A model generated the notes under the pieces. That model was given only the letters and a program-made list of their open reading frames with translations. It was not told where the DNA came from and did no database searches. From a virus, in IMG/VR virus record IMGVR_UViG_3300014827_000001, positions 1-59,958 of that record: 59,958 nt of DNA, one strand, 5' to 3'. Positions 41,734-48,422 of this stretch are shown in pieces. Position numbers and translations under genes: made by a program. The first letter of the stretch is position 1, and each line of letters begins with the position of its first letter.

Positions 41734-41771
41734 TGTGTGCTCTCCTTGTATGTGTTTGTTGGTATGAGAAG

Positions 41772-41801
41772 AACTTACAGCACAGATATACAGGGGGTCA
41801 A
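41772..41801 (-). promoter_or_regulatory. Promoter of the structured-RNA unit
   Basis: - strand TTGACC (41801-41796), 18 bp, TAAGTT (41777-41772). Spacing and the -10 context CTGTAAGTT equal the early promoter at 347-376. It faces away from the integrase start 33 bp away, so the two share a control region. Confidence 0.65.
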
Positions 41802-41821
41802 GGGGCTATTGACTACGGATT

Positions 41822-41827
41822 TAGAAT
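41822..41827 (+). promoter_or_regulatory. Leaderless promoter of the integrase gene
   Basis: TAGAAT ends 6 nt before ATG 41834 and no Shine-Dalgarno is present, which predicts transcription from the ATG itself. TTGACT at 41809-41814 is too close (7 bp) to be its -35. Confidence 0.5.
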
Positions 41828-41833
41828 TGGCCC

Positions 41834-43237
41834 ATGAGCAAGCCCAGAGCAGTCGCGTATGTCAGAGTCTCAAAAGAGCGGGACGGGGGCGTGTCCCCGG
41901 AAATCCAGCTGGACTCCATACAGGCACACTGCAAGCGTCTCGGCTACGACATCGTGGAGACACTGGAAGACCTTGACCTCTCGGGCCGGTTCTGGAAGCG
42001 CCGTCAAGTCGAGCAGGCCATTGCCATGATCGAAAACAAGCAGGCCGATGTGCTGGTGGTCTGGAAGATTTCACGGGTGAGTCGCAACCGGATGGACTGG
42101 GCGATTGCCGTTGACCGGGTGGAGAGCATTGGGGGTCGTCTGGAGTCGGCAACGGAGCCGATGGACACCACCACAAGCTCAGGCCGGTTCGCGCGCGGGA
42201 TGCTGGCAGAGCTGGCCGTCTTTGAGTCGGAGCGGATCGGGGACACCTGGAAAGAAACCCACGCGCGCAGGATTCGGAACGGCCTGCCCCACAACGCGCC
42301 CAAACACTTCGGGTACACCTACACCAAGGAGGCCGGATATGCCCCTGACGCGCACGAGGGGGCTGTTCTGCGGCAGTTGTACGTCCGCTACGTCCAAGGG
42401 TCAAGCATGAACGAATTAGGCGCTTACGCGGCCTCTGAGGGCTTCGAGCCGGAGACCGGCTGGCGCAAGGGCACCATCAGGAGATTCTTGGATAAGGGCT
42501 TCGGAGCTGGCTACCTCTGGGTCAAGGGCGAACTCATCCGTGGGGCACACGAAGCAGTGGTCTCCGAGGCCGAATGGATGGCCTACCGGGTCCGCCGTGA
42601 GGAGCGCGGGAGCCGTCCACGGGCCGAGAACTCCCCCTATGCCTACTCCGGTCTCCTGAAATGCCACTGCGGGGGAGTCATGGGAGGCGGGAACAGCAGG
42701 CGCGGGGACAAAATCTACAAGCGGTACGTGTGCCTGCTGGCCGATCAGAAGGGTACACACCCCTACAACACCATCTCGGAGCCGTACGTGGAGGCAGCAG
42801 TGCTCGCGTGGCTGGAATCGGTGGCTGCTGATCTGGACGCAGCTGCATCGACGGTCAAGGCTGAGCCGGTAAGTGTCAACATCCGGGCCAAGTCCTTACA
42901 GATCAAGGCCGATCTGGTCAAGACCAACAACCGGCTGGACGCTCTGACGATCAAGAACCTTGACGGCGAGGTCTCCAATGAGGTCTACACCCGGCTCAAA
43001 GCCAAACTGGAGGCTGACAAGGCCGCTCTGGAGTCCCGGCAGCGACTTGTGGAGGTCAACGCCACGGTTCGGCCCCAGGTGATCGTTCCGGCCCTTTTGG
43101 CAGGCTGGGCGGACGCCCCGGCCCGTGTGAAGCGCGAAACCCTGCGTGCTCTGGGCGTTTCCATCCACCTGAGTGACTGGGAAAACGGCGTAAAGACGGG
43201 GAAACGGACCATTACGGTGCTCGATCCTTGGGTGTAG
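41834..43237 (+). CDS. int: Large serine recombinase (integrase)
   Basis: 467 residues. The resolvase domain begins AVAYVRVSKERDGG with catalytic Ser13, then QADVLVVWKISRVSRNRMDW (Arg pair) and the E-helix (RFARGMLAELAVFESERI). The recombinase domain follows, then the zinc ribbon (KCHCGG...YVCLL) and a coiled-coil segment (about 350-400) that controls excision. It integrates phage DNA by attP x attB recombination. No excisionase is recognised. It is probably translated from a leaderless message. Confidence 0.96.
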   Translation: MSKPRAVAYVRVSKERDGGVSPEIQLDSIQAHCKRLGYDIVETLEDLDLSGRFWKRRQVEQAIAMIENKQADVLVVWKISRVSRNRMDWAIAVDRVESIGGRLESATEPMDTTTSSGRFARGMLAELAVFESERIGDTWKETHARRIRNGLPHNAPKHFGYTYTKEAGYAPDAHEGAVLRQLYVRYVQGSSMNELGAYAASEGFEPETGWRKGTIRRFLDKGFGAGYLWVKGELIRGAHEAVVSEAEWMAYRVRREERGSRPRAENSPYAYSGLLKCHCGGVMGGGNSRRGDKIYKRYVCLLADQKGTHPYNTISEPYVEAAVLAWLESVAADLDAAASTVKAEPVSVNIRAKSLQIKADLVKTNNRLDALTIKNLDGEVSNEVYTRLKAKLEADKAALESRQRLVEVNATVRPQVIVPALLAGWADAPARVKRETLRALGVSIHLSDWENGVKTGKRTITVLDPWV

Positions 43238-43239
43238 TC

Positions 43240-43360
43240 AGTTAGGGCGCTCTCACGTCCGTTGCTGCTCCCTAACTCACTACGGTTTTATAACACTCTA
43301 TAACGCCGTATAACAGATTTTTTATACCGAAATCTAGGGGATTCTAGCGTTTTCCTAGAC
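43240..43360. other. Candidate attP/arm region after integrase
   Basis: AGTTAGGG/CCCTAACT (43240-43247 with 43270-43277) is followed by three TATAAC copies at 43289, 43299 and 43309, an exact 10 bp period, a T6 tract, and an imperfect palindrome around TCTAGG...CCTAGA near 43333-43358. attP of serine integrases usually lies beside the gene and is an imperfect inverted repeat of about 50 bp. I cannot define the crossover dinucleotide. Confidence 0.4.
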
Positions 43361-43378
43361 TTTTTGGGCAAAAGAAAA

Positions 43379-43419
43379 CCCCCGCTAGTAGCGCTCCTTG
43401 ACGGGCTTTCTAACGGGGG
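43379..43419. terminator. Hairpin terminator after integrase
   Basis: CCCCCGCTAG (43379-43388) pairs with CTAACGGGGG (43410-43419) with one mismatch. An A-rich stretch precedes it, which suits termination in the - direction as well. Confidence 0.6.
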
Positions 43420-43439
43420 CATTCTCACCTTGCACGGTT

Positions 43440-43465
43440 GCTCAAGGACTGGCCAGAACTTGAGC
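43440..43465. other. Small perfect hairpin
   Basis: GCTCAAG (43440-43446) pairs with CTTGAGC (43459-43465). No T run; role unclear. It sits between two terminators. Confidence 0.45.
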
Positions 43466-43497
43466 TACCTCAACCTACCACGTACTTCACGGCAAAA

Positions 43498-43527
43498 GAA
43501 AGCCCCCTGTTAGCGCAGGGGGCTTTC
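43498..43527. terminator. 12 bp bidirectional terminator
   Basis: GAAAGCCCCCTG (43498-43509) pairs fully with CAGGGGGCTTTC (43516-43527), with AAAA before it and TTTCT after it. Confidence 0.8.
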
Positions 43528-43585
43528 TCTGGGGGTAGTGCGTTCCTTTTTCGCCGGAATGCTCCGAGTCTATCTCAAAAGAAAA

Positions 43586-43622
43586 CCAGCCCCTTACTCG
43601 TGCGGTGAGTAGAGGGGGCTGG
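43586..43622. terminator. Terminator of the leftward accessory operon
   Basis: CCAGCCCC (43586-43593) pairs with GGGGCTGG (43615-43622), with ACTC/GAGT inside. AAAAGAAAA on its left side gives a T-rich tail for - strand transcripts ending at the gene at 43663. Confidence 0.7.
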
Positions 43623-43662
43623 TGTATGTCAAAAGTATACCATTATCGGTATGATTTTGACA

Positions 43663-44004
43663 CTATTCGGCTTCCAGGTAGTGCTCTGGCATCCGGGAGA
43701 GGTAGATTCCGCTGTGTTTTCGGAGGAAATCGCGGGTGAAGTGGTCCGGGAGGACCAGATACTCACGTTGGGTGAACTCAGGGACAATCATGATGGTTCC
43801 ACACTCGCCCAGCGTCATCCGATGCCATGCTGTGCTGGCTCTGACCCGCTCGCTGAGGGCAAAAGTCAGCTCTTCTGCGTACCAGAGCCGTTCACCACGC
43901 CTCGAATAGCGTGGTTTGAGGTCCGTGCGGTGGCCGGTGGCATCTCGTGGATGTCCACCGGCATCAACCAGCACCGGACTATGGCCCTTCTTAAGCCGCT
44001 TCAT
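43663..44004 (-). CDS. Unknown basic protein, 113 aa
   Basis: Last gene of the leftward accessory operon. Rich in Arg and His (LKPRYSRRGERLWYAEELTF). The ATG overlaps the upstream gene by 14 bp and has only a too-close GGAG, so it may depend on coupling. No family recognised. Confidence 0.68.
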   Translation of the reverse strand: MKRLKKGHSPVLVDAGGHPRDATGHRTDLKPRYSRRGERLWYAEELTFALSERVRASTAWHRMTLGECGTIMIVPEFTQREYLVLPDHFTRDFLRKHSGIYLSRMPEHYLEAE

Positions 44005-44158
44005 GCTCCAATTTTACCGGGATTTCGGCCTCAATAACAGCTTTTAGAGCCTCATTATCGAGGTCTTCCAGGTCTTTTATGGTGAGCGCTTTGTGGATTG
44101 GCACCCGTTTCAGGGCTTCAAGGAACTGCAGCTGGTTGATGGTCAGCGTAAATTCCAT
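43991..44158 (-). CDS. Unknown protein, 55 aa
   Basis: ATG 44158 with a strong GGGAGG 6 nt upstream, 55 codons to TAA at 43991. The product starts MEFTLTINQLQFLEALKRVP and is helical and acidic towards the end. It overlaps neighbours at both ends by 14-16 bp. Confidence 0.65.
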   Translation of the reverse strand: MEFTLTINQLQFLEALKRVPIHKALTIKDLEDLDNEALKAVIEAEIPVKLEHEAA

Positions 44159-44376
44159 GGCAAATCCTCCCTGAGTGTGCCAGCATCGATTTTCCAGAGC
44201 AATTCCCAGCCCTTGGTGTCAATCCATCGGTAGGCCATGCAGGGCACGTCCAGCTCATTGGACTGGAGCCGGAACAGGACAGCCTTTTTGGCATCCCCGA
44301 GGGTCAGGTGTGGCTTATTCTTGGGATTCCTGCCCGGAATGATCGTCATGTACGGGGCATCCGTGGGGGCGCTCAT
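44143..44376 (-). CDS. Unknown protein, 77 aa
   Basis: Overlaps upstream by ATGA and downstream by 16 bp. PGRNPKNKPHLTLGDAKKAV and several Trp residues are visible, but no family. Part of a long coupled string of small genes. Confidence 0.68.
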   Translation of the reverse strand: MSAPTDAPYMTIIPGRNPKNKPHLTLGDAKKAVLFRLQSNELDVPCMAYRWIDTKGWELLWKIDAGTLREDLPWNLR

Positions 44377-44621
44377 GCTACTACCTCGATCAACTCTGCC
44401 GTGATGGCATGTTCAATCACCGTGGCCTGATGGGTTCGGAACTTATTCTGATTGGACTGCTTATTACTGTCGGCGGACTCCCAACCACAAATGCAGGCCA
44501 CCTTTACATCGTCCTTGGTGAAGATCGGACGTGGATGCTTGCCCAACTGCTTCTTGATGAGGGCACGCATGGTAAAGTCAGGCTTCTGACCATCAGGCGC
44601 GTGCCAGCTTGATGTGCTCAT
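44373..44621 (-). CDS. Small zinc-finger-like protein, 82 aa
   Basis: CICGW followed 15-20 residues later by H-x6-H (FRTHQATVIEHA) could form a C2H2-type finger. Coupled by ATGA at both ends. Family unknown. Confidence 0.68.
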   Translation of the reverse strand: MSTSSWHAPDGQKPDFTMRALIKKQLGKHPRPIFTKDDVKVACICGWESADSNKQSNQNKFRTHQATVIEHAITAELIEVVA

Positions 44622-44872
44622 GCGGACACCAGCATCCTGAGAGATGCGTCAAGTTCAGCCTTTTCGCCTGCCCGGATGGTGGTAATGACATCGCCTCGGA
44701 AGGTCAGCACCCAATACTTATCGTGCTCCAGTGTTATTTCCACGCCATCTGCGAGATACGCAGTCCCATCTGGGAACACCCAGAGCCCCGTGTGGCCCAT
44801 TTCATCAATCATGAGGCACCGGGTTCCGTCAGGCACTGACTTGGAGCGGTCTCGTGGGTCTACGTTCTTCAT
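44618..44872 (-). CDS. Unknown protein, 84 aa
   Basis: Beta-rich (GLWVFPDGTAYLADGVEI) with a charged N-terminus. Coupled by ATGA to both neighbours. No family recognised. Confidence 0.66.
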   Translation of the reverse strand: MKNVDPRDRSKSVPDGTRCLMIDEMGHTGLWVFPDGTAYLADGVEITLEHDKYWVLTFRGDVITTIRAGEKAELDASLRMLVSA

Positions 44873-45324
44873 GCTGAGACCTTGGCTTTCGTGTGCTTGG
44901 AGTGGAGCGGCCTTTCATTGCCGTACCAGAGGACCGGGTGCTCCAGCTGGATGTACTTGGGGAGGTACGGGCGGGCCAGTTCCTTGGCGATGGTGACGTG
45001 GGGGTTGAAGCCGAACGTGGAGGGGCTGGTGATCCCGTACATTTCCAGTTCCCGCTCGATCCACTCCTGCTCAACGCGCAGGACATCGGATTCAAGGGTC
45101 AGGACCGGGGTTCTGCCCTCCTTGCCGAACAGTGCGGTGCCGGTGACCCTGCAGGCCCCAGGATCAAGCCCTTCCCACCTCAGCACCTCCTCGATGTCCT
45201 TCCGGTTGAACATCGTGGTGTCCGTGTTGCCGAGGAACAGGGCCGTGGCGTGCAGCTCGGGATCGGTACTTCCGAGGAACCATGCTGGCCAGACGATGGC
45301 GATTCCTGTGCTGTTGCCGCCCAT
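44869..45324 (-). CDS. 2H phosphoesterase superfamily protein
   Basis: 151 residues. I start at ATG 45324, which overlaps the upstream stop (TGATG) and has GAAGG 8 nt before it. HATA (25-28) and HVTI (109-112) are the two H-x-[ST]-x motifs that define 2H phosphoesterases (2'-5' RNA ligase-like, cyclic phosphodiesterase). Phage members include tRNA/RNA end processing enzymes and Acb1, which destroys CBASS cyclic nucleotide signals. Length and motif spacing allow either; a counter-defence role is an inference. Confidence 0.78.
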   Translation of the reverse strand: MGGNSTGIAIVWPAWFLGSTDPELHATALFLGNTDTTMFNRKDIEEVLRWEGLDPGACRVTGTALFGKEGRTPVLTLESDVLRVEQEWIERELEMYGITSPSTFGFNPHVTIAKELARPYLPKYIQLEHPVLWYGNERPLHSKHTKAKVSA

Positions 45325-45515
45325 CACATGACCTTCCATTGGCGGGAAACAACAAGTGCGTCTTCTCCCCGGAGGAGCCAAAGTCTGCGGTCCTGCTCGG
45401 CCTGTGCGAGGGTGTTGCGACTGGCGTTCCCATAGGAATCCACACGATCTGGGATTCCCCCTTTGAGCGTTGGCCGGAGCACTGCAAACTCCTCGGGTCC
45501 GTGTAGGTCGCTCAT
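45324..45515 (-). CDS. Unknown protein, 63 aa
   Basis: Directly upstream of and sharing one base with the 2H phosphoesterase gene. Basic and helical with Trp residues (RRLWLLRGEDALVVSRQW). It may be a partner of that enzyme. No family recognised. Confidence 0.66.
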   Translation of the reverse strand: MSDLHGPEEFAVLRPTLKGGIPDRVDSYGNASRNTLAQAEQDRRLWLLRGEDALVVSRQWKVM

Positions 45516-45808
45516 TCTGTTCCTGCCTGAGCCTTGACGGCTGCCAGCAGGGCGGGCCGCTCATCGAGGGTGTTGTGCGTCTCGGGGGTGAAGTGCCCGT
45601 TCCGCTCGTGCTCGGTGAAGTGATGGGCGCACCAGAGGAGTTGGAGGGTCGAGTACAGGGACTCGGTGCGAACGTAGGCTGCTGACCCGCACTGGTCACA
45701 GCGGTCTGAGTGGCTCAGCCCACGGACTGGCTGGACCGGGGGAGTCCACACGGGTACGAGTGGCTTATTCATGGCCTTGGCGTGGGCCTCTGCTGCTGGG
45801 GTGCTCAT
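45512..45808 (-). CDS. Zinc-binding DUF7455-like protein
   Basis: 98 residues with DRCDQCGSAAYVR and LLWCAHHF, a CxxC...CxxH zinc site typical of a small actinobacterial/actinophage family (DUF7455-like). Function unknown. ATGA overlaps on both sides. Confidence 0.68.
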   Translation of the reverse strand: MSTPAAEAHAKAMNKPLVPVWTPPVQPVRGLSHSDRCDQCGSAAYVRTESLYSTLQLLWCAHHFTEHERNGHFTPETHNTLDERPALLAAVKAQAGTE

Positions 45809-46038
45809 GCTGTGACCTCTTTCAGTTCGTTGACTTGGGCGTTGGACTCGGACAGGATCAGGGTGTCCTGCTGGTCATCAGCCCGCACCCGCCAGAAGTT
45901 GACGTGGCCGTGGGTGAAGGTGATGAAGTGGGCTTCGACGGTGACAGCGGCCCCACCCCAGCGGTTGTAGGTGTAGGTGCGCAGCGGCTTGGAACCGACT
46001 GGAACCTCGGGCTCGTTTTCCTTGCCAAAGAAGGTCAT
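45805..46038 (-). CDS. Unknown protein, 77 aa
   Basis: Coupled at both ends by ATGA. Aromatic and His-rich centre (EAHFITFTHGHVNFWRV). No family recognised. Confidence 0.66.
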   Translation of the reverse strand: MTFFGKENEPEVPVGSKPLRTYTYNRWGGAAVTVEAHFITFTHGHVNFWRVRADDQQDTLILSESNAQVNELKEVTA

Positions 46039-46241
46039 GAATCTCTCCCGAAAATCGTTGCGTCCAGTTCCTGTGCCTGATGCCAGATCAAGCCTTGGTA
46101 TCCGGGCGGGCGGGTGACTCCCGGAGTTTCGTTGCCGGTCCAGTACCCACAGCGGCAGGTGGTGCCCGAGGCTACCTGCATTCCGGTTGTCATCTGGTGT
46201 GACCTCAGCACCTCAGCCATCGTCTGCACTAGGTTGCTCAT
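46035..46241 (-). CDS. Unknown protein, 68 aa
   Basis: Contains CRCGYWTG in the middle, a possible half zinc knuckle. ATGA overlaps with neighbours. No family recognised. Confidence 0.66.
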   Translation of the reverse strand: MSNLVQTMAEVLRSHQMTTGMQVASGTTCRCGYWTGNETPGVTRPPGYQGLIWHQAQELDATIFGRDS

Positions 46242-47023
46242 GCTGCCTCCATTTCGTTGTAGATGTCGGTGCAGCAGTCACACATGGCGGCTGTGGAACT
46301 GCAAGCGCGGGTGTCATGCTGGCTGCTGCAGCCGGGGCACATTTCGCTGAAGTACACGACTTCCTTGGAGAAGCCGAGCGATGTCTTGAACTCCCCAAGG
46401 TTTCGGAAGGGGAGCCAGTCGGCCCCGGCTCCCTCGCACACCATGACTTGTCCTTGCCTCTCCAGTGACCAGGTAGCGAGTGCCCCAAAATCTGAGAAGG
46501 TGTGCCGGTAGTAGCGGCCCTTGTCTACATACGGCGGGTCAATGTGCCATGTGGCCTCAATGTCGGGAGCGTCTGAGTAGGAGCCCTCTGTCATGGTCCA
46601 GCCCCTGATGCCATCAAGCTGGGAGGCGATACGCTCCTTGGCGCGGGGTGACCAGTTCAGTTGTGCCTTGTCCGTGCGTGCGGAGTAGGCCGTCCGTGAT
46701 TTCTTGGGTGTGGCGCTACCCCGGTTGAGCCAGAAGCCCATGAGCCACTTGGCCTCCTCGGGGATGTCGTAGTTGTCCACTGAATCCCCCACTTCGGGCA
46801 TATCCGGCAGGCCCAAGATTTCCTCGGGAGTGGTGGCGATGAGGTACTTCCAGAGCCCCGCGATGATGGGGTCTTTGTCGAACAAGCGTGCCGTCTTGAC
46901 GCCGTAGAAGGTGGAGTACCCTGCCCCGCCCGCAAACGGCTCGATCACGGTCCCATAGGTTGGTGCGGGGTAGTTGCGCGATATGTTCCACTTTGAGCCA
47001 TAGAACGGGAAAAATGGCCTCAT
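46238..47023 (-). CDS. DNA adenine N6-methyltransferase (Dam-like)
   Basis: 261 residues. EPFAGGAGY (28-36) is the SAM-binding motif and HIDPPY (160-165) the catalytic D-P-P-Y of N6-adenine enzymes; the order fits the alpha (Dam-like) class. The C-terminus adds a Cys cluster (CPGCSSQHDTRAC, then CDCC), probably structural zinc, which is not part of the usual fold. No cognate restriction enzyme is nearby, so it more likely protects phage DNA. Confidence 0.88.
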   Translation of the reverse strand: MRPFFPFYGSKWNISRNYPAPTYGTVIEPFAGGAGYSTFYGVKTARLFDKDPIIAGLWKYLIATTPEEILGLPDMPEVGDSVDNYDIPEEAKWLMGFWLNRGSATPKKSRTAYSARTDKAQLNWSPRAKERIASQLDGIRGWTMTEGSYSDAPDIEATWHIDPPYVDKGRYYRHTFSDFGALATWSLERQGQVMVCEGAGADWLPFRNLGEFKTSLGFSKEVVYFSEMCPGCSSQHDTRACSSTAAMCDCCTDIYNEMEAA

Positions 47024-47535
47024 GCTGCTACCAGCTCTCTATTCGACACACCGACAGGGGTGCTCTCGTGGGTGGCTGCCTTCCGGGCTGCCGGGATGTC
47101 GTTTAGAGCCCACATGTTGTACCCGGTCCAGAAGTCGATGACCTTGCCATGGGAGGTGATGACTACGATGGGGTAATCAACGGGCTCTGATTCCTTTGAG
47201 GTAATCAGGGCCTTGGCGTAGTCGAACGCGCGGCGGTCACTGGTGGCCGTGTAGTTGAAGTACGGGATGTGCAGGGCATCCAGGGTGGCCATCGTGGGGC
47301 ATTCCTTGGCCTGCTTGGGGTAGTGCAGGGAGACCTCGTAGGCGGGATCAATGGGCAGAAAGCCCCCGTGACCCAGCTGGCGGGGGAGTGGCTGGTAGCG
47401 GTTCACCAGCAGACAGTCAGAGCACTCAGCGAACTCTCGCCGTCCGCTCATCTGAATACCACACCGGGTGCAGTCCTTGAACTCAGGCTCGGCATCGTCC
47501 CAGATACGGGCCAGAGTCAGGTTCCCGATCTTCAC
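47020..47535 (-). CDS. Zinc ribbon fused to glutaredoxin-like domain
   Basis: 171 residues from GTG 47535 (GTGA overlap). Cys22-x2-Cys25 and Cys38-x2-Cys41 make a zinc ribbon. The rest follows the glutaredoxin/NrdH plan: CPTM (79-82) at the active site, LDALHIPYFNY, YPIVVITSHGKVIDFWTGYN and a final helix. The active site keeps only the first Cys, as in monothiol forms. No ribonucleotide reductase gene is present, so the partner would be a host protein. Confidence 0.66.
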   Translation of the reverse strand: MKIGNLTLARIWDDAEPEFKDCTRCGIQMSGRREFAECSDCLLVNRYQPLPRQLGHGGFLPIDPAYEVSLHYPKQAKECPTMATLDALHIPYFNYTATSDRRAFDYAKALITSKESEPVDYPIVVITSHGKVIDFWTGYNMWALNDIPAARKAATHESTPVGVSNRELVAA

Positions 47536-47903
47536 GCGCCCACCACCTTGGCGAGCTTCCACGGGTGGGCTGCAACTTCCGAGGCCTTGAAGAACCTGCC
47601 CGTTCCGAGAGATACCCACCAGCCATCTGCCCGGAGAGCCAGAGTATCCTGAGTGCCCTCAATGATCCGGGCGAAAACCAAGCTCCCTGCCTCGGTGGGC
47701 AGCTTGGGCTTGGGGCGGTCGATCAGATACATGCACTGGTCGCGGCCCGTGACAGTCACCAGTTGACCCCCTGTCGTGCGCCAGTCGCCGTGCCTGAATG
47801 TGTGCACTGTGGCCGTCCGGGTCAGCTGCAGGTCGTCATACTCCCATTCAACACGGATGGTGTCTCCGGCTTGGATGTCTGTGAGTTTGATGGGGTCGCT
47901 CAT
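47532..47903 (-). CDS. Unknown protein, 123 aa
   Basis: Beta-rich, opening SDPIKLTDIQAGDTIRVEWE, with two repeats of a strand-rich pattern. Coupled by GTGA/ATGA to both neighbours. No family recognised. Confidence 0.7.
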   Translation of the reverse strand: MSDPIKLTDIQAGDTIRVEWEYDDLQLTRTATVHTFRHGDWRTTGGQLVTVTGRDQCMYLIDRPKPKLPTEAGSLVFARIIEGTQDTLALRADGWWVSLGTGRFFKASEVAAHPWKLAKVVGA

Positions 47904-48058
47904 GGGGTTGCTCCTATGTCTGTGGATTGTGGGTGGCCGATGCGGGTCAGGGATTCAGCCAAGGTCTCGGAGGTCTCGTTGGGGAAGACGGTGCTTGCCA
48001 GGAAGATATCAGGGTCCGACTCGGCCAGCACGGCGTCGAACGTGGGGGTGAGGCTCAT
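47900..48058 (-). CDS. Unknown protein, 52 aa
   Basis: ATG 48058 overlaps the previous stop (ATGA) and the frame ends overlapping the next start (ATGA), so the whole length is bracketed by couplings. Acidic; no family recognised. Confidence 0.65.
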   Translation of the reverse strand: MSLTPTFDAVLAESDPDIFLASTVFPNETSETLAESLTRIGHPQSTDIGATP

Positions 48059-48225
48059 TTGCCGATCCGTCCCGTCGCTTCAAAGTGCCTGCGGAGGTCG
48101 TAGTCCCAAGGGCTGCCGAAGCCGCAGGCGCAGATGCAGGCACCAGCGGGAAAGGCCATGGCGGCGATGTAGTGGCGCTTCGGCTTGGGGGCGAACAGCC
48201 TGCGCAGGAGTGCGAAGTAGCTCAC
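48055..48225 (-). CDS. Small Cys-containing protein, 56 aa
   Basis: GTG 48225 overlaps the stop of the upstream gene (GTGA). Basic N-terminus (LLRRLFAPKPKRHYI) followed by CICACGFGSPWDYD with three cysteines in five residues. A metal site is likely. No family recognised. Confidence 0.65.
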   Translation of the reverse strand: MSYFALLRRLFAPKPKRHYIAAMAFPAGACICACGFGSPWDYDLRRHFEATGRIGK

Positions 48226-48422
48226 TTGGCTGCCTCCGCAATCAGGGCGATGATCTTGGTGGCGTCGGCCTTGAAGAAGATGACCTCTGCGTCAATACCT
48301 TGGACTTGCAGAGTCAGAATGTCGTCATCGCCATACAGGCCATTGATGACCTCGTAGGTGTCGCCCTGTGAGTCGGTGAAGCTGTTGATCGGGCCGAGGG
48401 CTGCTTCCAGTTTGTTGCTCAC
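48222..48422 (-). CDS. Unknown protein, 66 aa, paralog of next gene upstream
   Basis: GTG 48422 overlaps the upstream stop (GTGA). Its LYGDDDILTLQVQG, then FFKADATKIIALIAEAA aligns by eye with LYDDVLELTREPEG, then FWAADAEKIVKIIRQAA in the 136-residue neighbour at 48419-48829. The pair is a tandem duplication. Function unknown. Confidence 0.66.
   Translation of the reverse strand: MSNKLEAALGPINSFTDSQGDTYEVINGLYGDDDILTLQVQGIDAEVIFFKADATKIIALIAEAAK

Noticed and set aside
41809-41827. TTGACT as -35 for the integrase promoter
   Set aside because: Only 7 bp separate it from TAGAAT, far below 16-18 bp.
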